Position numbers and translations under genes: made by a program. A stretch of DNA of 64,000 nt from Theobroma cacao. Lineage: Eukaryota > Streptophyta > Magnoliopsida > Malvales > Malvaceae. The stretch covers positions 5,018,250 to 5,082,249 of the forward strand of contig NC_030859.1 of the NCBI RefSeq assembly GCF_000208745.1, given 5' to 3'. How positions within the stretch are numbered: position 1 is the stretch's first letter; each line of letters begins with the position of its first letter. Below the pieces are notes generated by a model. The model saw nothing but the letters and a program-made list of their open reading frames with translations, did no database searches and was not told where the DNA came from. This document shows positions 11,701 through 21,340 of the stretch, piece by piece.

Positions 11701-13090
11701 TATAAGATCGAAAAAAAAAAAGTGAGAGTTCTCTTCCTAAAATCTTTCCTAAAAACCAATCAAATTATGGTACGAAATTTGTACTCAAGAAAATGAACAA
11801 AAGGGATAAAGCTCCTCAAAAATACCTGAAATTTACCAAGATGCCCAAGATCCAAAGGAACTTGACTCACAAATCAAAAAATAGGATTGAGTCCCTTTCT
11901 CAATCCCCAAAAATAGCTCTAGTGCTCACCTCCTAAATCGAAGAGGACACTCTTCTTAAACAAATTCCTATTGCTGCAGTAGAATCCTCAAAAGGCAGAG
12001 AGGTTGTTTTGCACAAACCTAAACCTTTCCAAACTATTTTCCCAACATCACAAGCAGTGTTCTCTTCTCATAAAAGTTCTACTCAATGCTTTCGTAAAAA
12101 GTCATTCCAAAAGGTTCTACTAATTGAGGAAGGATTTTATGAAAAATCCCCTAATATTGCAATCTAAAAAGCTTTTTAAAAATGGCACGATAAACTATGG
12201 GATCTTCAAAAACCCCAACAGTATTATGAAAATATTTTGATTCAAACAAGGTCTATATTGTTTAAACACTATGTAGAAAAAAAAGATCCAAAATTCAGTA
12301 CTCACTTAACAGCCCAAATTTTGAAGGTACTAAGGCCCATGTACTAGGGAGAAAACCCAAACTCACCCCAAAATTTTTCTACCAAATTTACAATGAGAGC
12401 ATACCACCATATGTTCTTCAATTATTGGGACTACCAGAAAACTTGGTTCAACACCTTCCTTTTCAATAATAAACATGCCAGACATTCCTTCCTGGTATTT
12501 TTCAAATATGAAAACTAATATAAATTCCCACTTTGGTTTACCCACTAGTGGAATTGGTATGGGCCATTGAAAGAGACTCTTCCCTCTAAAATTAATGAAC
12601 TATACCTAAAAATTTGACAAAAATTTCAGCTTGAACCATATCAAGAAAAATTACATACCTCTATCCACTTTTTCTCAAACTTAACATTTCTTAGATAACC
12701 TTATGGAATTATACATATGATATTGATCCCCAAATTGGTGCCCCCATAGTCATTCGAACTTTCAACACCAATTGGTGGGACAAGTTTGATGATAGAAACT
12801 ATATTGTACAATATCTTGATAACTAATTCAACAAGAGCCCAACATTATGCAAGACAGTTGTGTCAGATCAAGAAATGGCAGGATATTTACAAGCAAATTC
12901 AAATGTAAGTGCACTATTTGCCAAAGCAAAGAATAAACAAGAATACAAGAAAACTATGACTGAAATGCTTCAGTCCATCAACTATGATGGAGAAGATGAA
13001 CAAGAGCATGAGACTTTTGAGTCATCCAACAAAACTATTGACTTTGACTAAGACGAAGACTACATGCCCCCAAGAAGGAGCAAGAAGTAA
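11700..13090 (+). pseudogene. Endogenous pararetrovirus remnant: second reading frame after RNase H
   Basis: This is a decayed reading frame downstream of RNase H. The clearest parts are ~12730-13051, with INTNWWDKFD-like and MAGYLQANSNVSALFAKAKNKQ-like stretches and an acidic end (12860-13051). The layout (Pol-like frame, then a second frame of unknown function, then a promoter-like region) is what has been described for the endogenous Florendovirus group. That genus assignment is my inference. Many stops interrupt 11700-12850. The short minus-strand frame at 12363-12545 is incidental. Confidence 0.5.
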
Positions 13091-13119
13091 AAAAGAGAAA
13101 AAAAAAAACATCTTTGAAA

Positions 13120-13330
13120 AAATAAAAAAGACAAAAGCATCTTGTGACTTGCAAAGCATCTCTGAAAAGCAAAAGCATCTCTGTAAAATAAAGGAAACAA
13201 AAGCACCCCTGAAACTTACAGGGCATCTCTACAAAGCAAAAGCATCTCTAAAAAGCAAAGAAGACAAAGCATCCTTAGGACTTACAGGGCATCTTTAAAA
13301 TTTTCAAAAGCATTCCTGAAGTTGCAACGC
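13120..13330 (+). repeat. GCATCTCT-type repeats upstream of a viral TATA box
   Basis: Eight or more short motifs of the form AAAGCATCTCT or CAGGGCATCT are spaced 15-40 bases apart, including two copies of ACTTACAGGGCATCT (13212 and 13282). They lie 100-300 bases upstream of the TATA box at 13422, where a pararetrovirus enhancer would be. Confidence 0.6.
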
Positions 13331-13421
13331 ATCTTCAGCAAAAGAAAAGGAAATTTTCAACATTTCAATCAATTCTTGTAAATTTTTTGGAAGAGTAATT
13401 ATTGGCAAATGGGAAGATCTA

Positions 13422-13432
13422 TCTATAAAAGG
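13422..13432 (+). promoter_or_regulatory. TATA box of the pararetrovirus transcript promoter (probable)
   Basis: TCTATAAAAGG follows the GCATCT repeats and precedes a leader-like CT/A-rich stretch. The position, between the last viral reading frame and a tRNA-Met-type primer site, matches the pregenomic RNA promoter of Caulimoviridae. Confidence 0.55.
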
Positions 13433-13589
13433 CTCTCATCGTATTCAAAAAAAGGCAGAGCTAGAATCATCTTTAGAAAAGCTTCTCTCTAAACTCTTTC
13501 ATGGAATGAAAATTCTGGACTCTTTACTTTAAGTTTTCTTTAAATTTTCTTCTCATTAAATTTTAATCTTCTTCATTTTAAAAGAAAAC

Positions 13590-13601
13590 TGGTATCCAAT
13601 G
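13590..13601 (+). other. Degenerate tRNA-Met primer-binding site
   Basis: TGGTATCCAATG resembles the TGGTATCAGAGC primer site, complementary to initiator tRNA-Met, that is used by Caulimoviridae and many Copia elements. It is degraded in its second half. It lies just before the movement-protein-like segment, which is the canonical order. Confidence 0.5.
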
Positions 13602-13639
13602 TTTCTACTACACTTTGCAGTCAAAATTTATTGATCCAA

Positions 13640-13905
13640 AGATCCTGCTGGCAATTTAGTATCTCAAACACCAAAAATATAATTATATTCATTTTGGATT
13701 AGTACAAGTAAGAGCTAAACAACTCACAAAAGAAGGATTGGATACTTCCATCCTTATAGCTCTCGAAGACAAATGACATCTCCATTTCAATTACTTTTTG
13801 TTAGGAACAGTATAAATAAGTCTATGTAGAGGACCAATACATTTCAACTATTTCCCTAATTTTATGGTGTCATTGAAAGATAGGAATATCTGAAACATTT
13901 TATTG
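13640..13905 (+). pseudogene. Endogenous pararetrovirus remnant: movement-protein-like segment
   Basis: On the plus strand, after the primer site, a frame with stops resembles the core of caulimovirid movement proteins. Recognisable blocks are an HFGLVQVRAKQLTKEGLDTS stretch (13692-13751), an ALEDK block, an LCRGPIHFNYFP block and a final VSLKDRNI. It is interrupted by stops and ends abruptly near 13905, where the sequence switches to a minus-strand capsid-like reading. In an intact genome the movement protein would be followed by capsid on the same strand. Confidence 0.6.
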
Positions 13906-14815
13906 TTTTGTTTATTTTACTTCCTTCATTTTGCTTTTGTTTCCCTTTTCTATAACCTCTATATTTTGGTTTGTCGTAGTAATCCGGGGTACTTTTCTTA
14001 TGTTACTTTTGCTTTGGTTTTGTAGGACAACAGGTTTTTGAAGAAGAAGGTTCATGTTTGATGTCAAATTATTGACAAAATGATCCTAATTCTTTTCTGC
14101 AAAGATATCTTTCTTTTTTTAATTGTTTCTGAAGTTTTAAATCTTGACAAATTTTTAATTCCTCTTTTTGGTTGAAGCTTATGAGTTCGCCATATATAAG
14201 ATTTTCATAAGGAATTATTCCTTTATAAGTGTCACTTATTTGGTTTCAAACTTTTTCTCCTAATAATGTAGAAAGTCCTGCTAGAAAATTTTCTTTCTAG
14301 AAAGGTTGTTGATTATCAAATCTTTGCATTACTCTTGTCATAAATATGTCTTTATACCATTTAAAATCTATTATTTTTTTCATTTTAAATTTGACAATAA
14401 TTATGAGTTTCTATCTTTAAGGTGTGAAGGGTCACCTAAAAAGTGTTTTGAAATTAAGAAGATGAGCGCTGCAACAACATCTTGAATCTCTCTTCCTTGC
14501 TCATCTAGGATGTTGTTTCCTTCATCATCCTTTTTTATATCTTTTAATATTTCTTGTTGTTGTTTTATGATAAGATAATTGTCCCACTATCCTTTAAGTT
14601 GTCCAATGAAACTGACAACTAAAAGGTTTGCTATTGAATGATTCATAATTTGGCCCGTTTGATTTTGGGTTTTGTATATGTTTGATACCACTTTCATTTG
14701 TTGTAAGGTATTGAAGATGTTGTATTCGGACATTCCATTAATATTTCATTCATAAATTGTGTTGGCATAATACTTATTTTGGAAAGTAGGTTTTTCTTCT
14801 ATGTTCACATATATA
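13905..14815 (-). pseudogene. Endogenous pararetrovirus remnant: capsid-like region, inverted
   Basis: Read on the minus strand from ~14815 to ~13910, a broken frame matches the capsid/Gag-like core of caulimovirids. Visible blocks are EYNIFNTLQQM near 14735, a GQLKG-stop-WDNYL stretch near 14590, an ALIFLISKHFLGDPSH stretch near 14450, DFKWYKDIFMTRVMQRF near 14330, then a basic tail. Stops and frameshifts are present. The orientation is opposite to the polymerase and movement-protein segments at 10440-13905, so the provirus is rearranged. No intact protein is encoded. Confidence 0.65.
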
Positions 14816-14847
14816 TATATATGTTTGATGGCTATTTACAAACCTGT

Positions 14848-15040
14848 GGTTAATATTGAAATATCTGCATGAAGATACATATTGAATTTACAGAAAAAGA
14901 ATTGTTGTGTGGTTAATATAGAAATATCTGTATATAGATACATATTGAATTTACAGAAAAAGAATTGATGTGTGGTTAATATTGAAATATCTATATATAG
15001 ATATACATTGAATTTGTAGGAAAAGAATTGAATTTTTATG
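14848..15040 (+). repeat. 63-bp tandem repeat, three units
   Basis: Three units of 63 bp begin GGTTAATATTGAAATATCT and end AGAAAAAGAATTGxTGTGT, starting near 14848, 14911 and 14974, with the third more diverged. A short TA microsatellite (about 14809-14822) precedes them. The open minus-strand frame 14836-15060 simply follows the repeat and is not a gene. Confidence 0.85.
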
Positions 15041-15144
15041 CACATATTAAGGGGGAGCATACATTTAGAAGGAGTAATCCCTTATTTGCACATAGATATA
15101 AGATATACATAGACATTACGCTCTTAATTTAGGAATGTTTTGTC

Positions 15145-15169
15145 ATCATAAAAAAAAAAAAGAGGAGAA
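15145..15169 (+). other. Copia polypurine tract
   Basis: The sequence GTCATCATAAAAAAAAAAAG followed by AGGAGAA ends immediately before TGTTGACTC. This matches the GTCATCATCAAAAAGGGGGAGA style of polypurine tract common before plant Copia 3' LTRs. Confidence 0.7.
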
Positions 15170-16569
15170 TGTTGACTCTATATGCTTTTGATAATAACAA
15201 AGTATTCCTTATTCATTGGTGTCTAATTACATTATTTAAGTGTGCAAGACAAAGTTTAAATCCTTTAATAGAATGGTTGATTGAAAGCAAGTCAAAAAGT
15301 TTGTCGCGTTACAAGAATGGTCAATAAGTTAAAAGAGCAAAGAACAAAAAGCTAAGTAAAGTTAGAATAATGTTAACTGATTAATACAGAGCCTTAATCA
15401 ATTAAAGCTGTTCAGGGCACTACATCAAAGGAATGAAGAAAATCCTTAATCAATTAGCACAAGGCATAACTGATTAATAATATACTAGGCGCAAAGCAAA
15501 ATCTTTTTAATCAGCCAACTAAAGGAGTTAATTGGTTAAAGGTCAAGCTTAAAGTTTCAAATGCACCAAATCCAAATTCAAAATGTTGATGATCATCCAA
15601 AGGCGTCAAACCAAGAGATTCAAAGCTGAAGAATTTTTAATCGGTTAAGCTTATTTTAATCAACTAAAGATTGAAAGGAAAGAAGCTTTGATCAGTTAAA
15701 GGAAGAACAAATCAGTTAGAAGATGGCTAGTGGAAAACATCTGTCAAAGAAGTCTGAAAATTAAAAGTTTTTAATCAGTTAAAGCCCTCTTTTACCGGTT
15801 AACATAGTGAAGCAAACTCTCAAATAAAGAAGCCTTAATCGATTAAAACCTATCCTTAATCGATTAAAGGAACATTGCTAGCACATTTGATTTTAACTGC
15901 TAGAAAAGAAAATAATAGCTAGAGACTGCCTGCAATGGCTAGAAATTGTCTTTAATGGTCAGAATGTGTCTTCTACGTATTTAAAGCCTTTCCAAAGGTT
16001 AAAAATCAAAAAGAAAAGTTTTAAAGAGTTTGAAAGAGCTTGAAAGAGCTTAAAAGAGCAAAACCCTTCTCTTTTACACTTGTATTCCATTCCTATCTTT
16101 TTGAAAGTATTTAAGCTGAAACTTGTACAAATTAGATTAGTTAAGTAATCATTTGTAGCTCTTTTTATCTTCTATTTCTTGTTTACTTGGAGTGTGTGAG
16201 ACACTCTAAGACCTAGTCTAAGCTAAGGTAAAGTTATGACTTGTTGTAAAAGGTTGAAGTTGGATTAAAAGCTCACTTTGTAAAAGTTTAGTTGAAGTGT
16301 TAATTCTATTAGTTTTAGTGAAGTTGGATTGAAAATCCTTAATTGGGAATATCAAGGTAGTGACTGTAGGTTAAGTGGACTGAACTACTATAAATATTAT
16401 ATTTTATCTGTTTCTCTTAACCTGTCGTTACTTAGTGTTTGCTAACCTTAACAAATTTTCAAAGCATCCATCTTAAGTCTTCCAAATAGATTTTAAATTT
16501 CAAGAGCTACCTTCAAAAATATTTTTAAGTGCTATTCACCCCTCTCTAGCACTCCTTTTGGGACCAACA
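15170..16569 (+). mobile_element. Copia LTR (~1.4 kb)
   Basis: It begins TGTTGACTCTATATGC directly after a polypurine tract and ends GGGACCAACA. It contains many TTAATCAGTTAA / TAATCGATTAAA motifs (about 15380-15860), which are short palindromic AT words repeated through the LTR. Its first ~275 bases recur at 10181-10445. No coding sequence is present. It is the 3' LTR of a Copia element whose internal region is reduced to the repeats at 14848 and the polypurine tract. Confidence 0.75.
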
Positions 16570-17150
16570 TAGGTGATGTTGATTTTTGGATATTGGTCCT
16601 ATTTGGTTAATGTGTAGTGAGCAAGTCAATATATTTTGAACTTGGGTGGGTCTTGGTCCATGATTTTTTGTTGTTTCACCGAACTTTTTTTAATTGATCT
16701 TTGAGAGTGTTATTTTGCTAAAATAAGTATTTTTCTGATTTAGAGAGAATACTTACAGCAACATTTTTGTACATCTTGAAGGAATGAATATTGATATTAT
16801 GCCTTTTAAAAAAATTTGATGATTAGGCCAGCTGGATATGTTAAATTTTAATTTGACAATTATTCAAAATTAGATTTGACCTCGCTTGCAAGTTAAATTT
16901 AAATCTCATTCGTGTAAATACAGATTACATTTGGTAACTTGAATTTGAAATAAGGATTTGAATTTCAAATTTAATATAAATTGTGTGATAAAACACATTT
17001 AAATATGATTTTTATAATTATTTCAAATTCAAATGGTGAGGGATACTAATCTTGGTAACATTACCATCATGCAATTAGAAAGACATGAAATTAGTGAAAA
17101 TCCTACTTTTAAAAGGTTTTTTTTTTTTTCATTTGATGTAATGAAGTGAG
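16570..17150. other. AT-rich spacer, no gene seen
   Basis: No domain, tRNA or clear repeat was recognised. A repeated TTTGAATTTGAAAT-like wording occurs at 16870-17030. It may belong to the MULE relic that follows. Confidence 0.4.
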
Positions 17151-17440
17151 AGTTTAGTAATGGATGTAGGTTCTTTTATTAGTGTTGATGGATGTCACCT
17201 AAAAAGGCCTAAAAGAGTTATTTAGTAGCTATAGCAATTGATGAGAACTGTGTGCTACTTCTTGTTACTATTGCAATTGTGGAACTTGAAAATGGAGATT
17301 AATGGTTTTTTGCAATTGTTGAGTATTGTGATTGATGATTTCTACAAACCATTGACATTAATTATTGATGGCCAAAAGTTATGTAAAATCAAATCTTTCC
17401 ATTATCATTCCAATTTTGACTTGTATAATTAGTTTAATCT
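17150..17440 (+). pseudogene. MULE (Mutator-like) transposase relic
   Basis: Three short frames together resemble the catalytic core of plant MULE transposases. They are VGSFISVDGCHLKRP (~17166), then, after stops, VAIAIDENCVLLLVTIAIVE (~17227), then, after a frameshift, FLQLLSIVIDDFYKPLTLII (~17307) and DGQK. The family pattern is 'DGCHLKG.. / AVGxDANNxxxPIAxAVVExEN / WxWFLxxL...LTIISDRQKG'. At least two stops and a frameshift separate the parts, and no terminal inverted repeat was found. The open frame at 17238-17432 is only the last part. Confidence 0.6.
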
Positions 17441-17679
17441 ATCTTAGTTGCTTCCTTCTACTCATGTTAGCTAAATAATTTATGGAAAAGATGCCATTCA
17501 CAAACATTTTTGCATTTGCATTGGGACTATGTATTATTCATTTCTCTCAAAAGATAACATCATAAAACTCTCCTTGTGAAATCTTGCTTTATCAAATTAT
17601 GTTAGTTTGGACTTATGGTTGCCACATGACATCTCTGAGGTACCGCTTTTGGAAAAATCTACCATTGGTGCTATCCTAG

Positions 17680-20600
17680 CCCTTGCTCAACTTGCTTTTT
17701 TCTCTCACCATGTTGCAGTCTTAATGTTTTCATTCCATCCATCCTTAGAAAATAACATGCATAAGTTCATGACTACCTTTACTTTATAATTTTATGTATA
17801 GTATCTCTTTCCATATGTGTTGCATTTAAGAGAGATAAAAATTTGCCCTTAAAAAAGCCCGTTACCTAGAAATTTTTCAATGATTCAAGACGCAAGCTTT
17901 TCCCCATTAGGTCATTTTATAATGTAGGTTTATGTTGATATTTAATCATTTTTCTGCTACAATTATTATGTTTATGTTATATAATAAAAGGGTTTTGCAT
18001 TTTTTTTTACTTAGTTTTTCTTATCTCTTATCTTAATTATATTACTTTTATAGAAAAGCAAAGAGACAAAAATATTCTAAGGAGAGAAAAAATTGGTTGT
18101 GATTGCATATCTATAGCTATATATAAAAAGAAATTTTTTCAAAATTTTATCTTTACACCACGTGGAGCTTTAGTTTTACACCACGTGGAACTTTAGCTGA
18201 CAGACATGTGGGCTGGTCAGGGCATTTTTGAATTTATGACGTGCAAACTTGCTCAACTTGCTTCTTCCTCTCACCATGTTACAGTCTCATTTTTTCATTC
18301 CATTCATCCTCAAAAAATAAAATGCATAAGTTTAGGACCGCCTTTATTTTGTAATTTTATGTATAATTTTATATATAGTATCTCTTTTCATATATGTTGC
18401 ATTTAAGAGAGATAAAAGTTTGCCCCCGAAAGAGGTCGTTACCTTGAAATGTTTCAATGTTTCAAGATGCGAGCTTTTCCCCTTTGGGTCATTTTATAAT
18501 CTAAGTTTATATTGATATTTAATCATTTTTTTGCTATAATTATTATGTTTATGTTATATAATAAAAGGGTTTTGCATTTTTTTGACTTAGTTCTTCTTAT
18601 CTCTTATCCTAATTACCTTGCTCTTATAGGAAAGTAAAGAGTTAAAAATATTCTAACCAGAGGAAAAATTGATTGCCATTTTATATCTATAACTAAATAT
18701 AAAAACAAGTCCTTTTGAGAGCTTATCTTTTTGGAACTTTAGTTTTACACCATGTGGAACTTTAGTTGACGGCCATGTTTGCTAGTGAGGATATTTTTGA
18801 ATTTACGACGAGCAAACCATTCTTTTCTTCTTTTTGTTTGATAGGCATTCTAGAAAGCTCATTTTAGAAATTTCTACTTTGTTCTTTTTGTCCAGCGTAC
18901 GCACTACAAAGCCCATTCTAAAAATTTCTCCTCTATTGACTTCTTTTTGTCTAGGTCAAGCATTTTACAAAACCCATTCTAGAAATTTCATTTTACAAAG
19001 CTTGCTCAACTTGCTTCTTCCTCTCACCATGTTACAGTCTCATTTTTTCATTCCATCCATCCTCAAAAAATAAGATGCATAAGTTTAGGACTACCTTTAT
19101 TTTGTAATTTTATGTATAATTTTATATATAGTATCTATTTTCATATATGTTGCATTTAAGAGAGATAAAAGTTTGCCCCTGAAAGAGGCCGTTACCTTGA
19201 AATGTGTTAATGTTTCAAGACGTGAGCTTTTCCCCTTTAGGTCATTTTATAATCTAAGTTTATATTGATATTTAATCATTTTTCTGCTACAATTATTATG
19301 TTTATGTTATATAATAAAAGGGTTTTGCATTTTTTTGACTTAGTTCTTCTTATCTCTTATCCTAATTACATTGCTCTTATAGGTAAGTAAAGAGTCAAAA
19401 ATATTCTAACAAGAGGAAAAATTGATTGTCATTTTATATATATAACTATATATAAAAACAAGTCCTTTTGAGAGCTTATCTTTTTGGAGCTTTAGTTTTA
19501 CACCATGTGGAACTTTAGTTGACAGTTATGTGGGCTAGTGAGGACATTGTTGAATTTACGATGAGCAAACCATTCTTTTCTTCTTTTTCTTTGATAGGCA
19601 TTCTAAAAAGCTCATTTTAGAAATTTCTACTTTGTTCTTTTTGTCCAGTGTACGCACTATAAAGCCCATTCTAAAAATTTATCCTCTATTGACTTCTTTT
19701 TGTCTAGGTCAAGCATTTTACAAAACCCATTCTAGAAATTTCATTTTACAAAACTTGCTCAACTTGCTTCTTCCTCTCACCATGTTACAGTCTCATTTTT
19801 TCATTCCATCTATCCTCAAAAAATAAGATGCATAAGTTTAGGATCGCCTTTATTTTGTAATTTTATGTATAATTTTATATATAATATCTCTTTTCATATA
19901 TGTTGCATTTAAGAGAGATAAAAGTTTGCCCCTGAAAGAGGTCGTTACCTTGAAATGTTTCAATGTTTCAAGACGAGAGCTTTTCTCCTTTGGGTCATTT
20001 TATAATCTAAGTTTATATTGATATTTAAACATTTTTCTGCTACAATTATTATGTTTATGTTATATAATAAAAGGGTTTTGCATTTTTTTGACTTAGTTCT
20101 TCTTATCTCTTATCCTAATTACATTGCTCTTATAGGAAAGTAAAGAGTCAAAAATATTCTAACGAAAGGAAAAATTGATTGTCATTTTATATATATAACT
20201 ATATATAAAAACAAGTCCTTTTGAGAGCTTATCTTTTTGGAGCTTTAGTTTTACACCATGTGGAACTTTAGTTGACAGCTATGTGGGCTAGTGAGGACAT
20301 TTTTGAATTTACAATGAGCAAACCATTCTTTTCTTCTTTCTCTTTGATAGGCATTCTAGAAAGCTCATTTTATAAATTTCTACTTTTGTTTTTTTTGTCC
20401 AGCGTACGCACTACAAAGCCTATTCTAAAAATTTCTCCTCTATTGACTTCTTTTTGTCTAGGTCAAGCATTTTACAAAACTCATTCTAGAAATTTCATTT
20501 TACAAAGCTTGCTCAACTTGCTTCTTCCTCTCACCATGTTACAGTCTCATTTTTTCATTCCATCCATCCTCAAAAAATAAGATGCATAAGTTTAGGATTG

Positions 20601-21240
20601 CTTTTATTTTGTAATTTTATATATAATTTTATATATAGTATCTCTTTTCATATATGTTTCATTTAAGAGAGATAAAAGTTTACCTTTGAAAGAGGTCGTT
20701 ACCTTGAAATGTTTCAATGTTTCAAGACGCGAGCTTTTCTCTTTTGGGTCACTTTATAATCTAAGTTTATATTGATATTTAATCATTTTTCTGCTACAAT
20801 TATTATGTTTATGTTATATAATAAAAGGGTTTTGCATTTTTTTGACTTAGTTCTTCTTATCTCTTATTCTAATTACATTGCTCTTATAGGAAAGTAAAAA
20901 GTCAAAAATATTCTAACGAAAGGAAAAATTGATTATCATTTTATATATATAACTATATATAAAAACAAAGTCCTTTTGAGAGCTTATCTTTTTGGAGCTT
21001 TAGTTTTACACCATGTGGAACTTTAGTTGACGGTCATGTGGGCTAGTGAGAACATTTTTGAATTTACGACGAGCAAACCATTCTTTTCTTCTTTCTCTTT
21101 GATAGGCATTCTAGAAAGCTCATTTTAGAAATTTTTTACTTTTGTTCTTTTTGTCCAGCGTACGCACTACAAAGTCCATTCTAAAAATTTATCCTCTATT
21201 GATTTCTTTTTGTCTAGGTCAAGCATTTTACAAAACCTTT
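17680..21240 (+). repeat. Tandem array of ~754-bp units (five units)
   Basis: The landmark TTGCTCAACTTGC occurs near 17682, 18249, 19002, 19755 and 20509, giving periods of ~567, 753, 753 and 754. A second landmark, AATAAAAGGGTTTTGCATTT, repeats near 17985, 18558, 19313, 20066 and 20820. The first unit is ~190 bp shorter. It lacks the segment running from ATTCTTTTCTTCTTTTTxTTTGATAGG to TTCATTTTACAAAGC that later units carry. Later units are very similar to one another, so the 754-bp form expanded more recently. Repeated open frames (for example 18834-19073, 19632-19826, 20272-20580) share one peptide but show no known domain and no sign of being genes. Confidence 0.9.
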
Positions 21241-21340
21241 TCTATAAATTTCTGCTCTGTTCTTTTTGGATTTTTGATGAAACCTTTGAAAACGAAGATG
21301 AATTTTTTTCTTCTTTCTTTTTAGATGCCCATATATGCAA

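Noticed and set aside
13905..14815. Considered as Copia Gag on the plus strand, because a Copia polypurine tract and LTR follow
   Set aside because: The recognisable blocks read on the minus strand and look like a caulimovirid capsid core; the plus strand has no such signal.
18834..20580. Repeated ~64-102-codon open frames in the tandem array
   Set aside because: They recur because the DNA unit recurs. The peptide has no known domain, the starts differ between units, and no codon-level constraint is evident.
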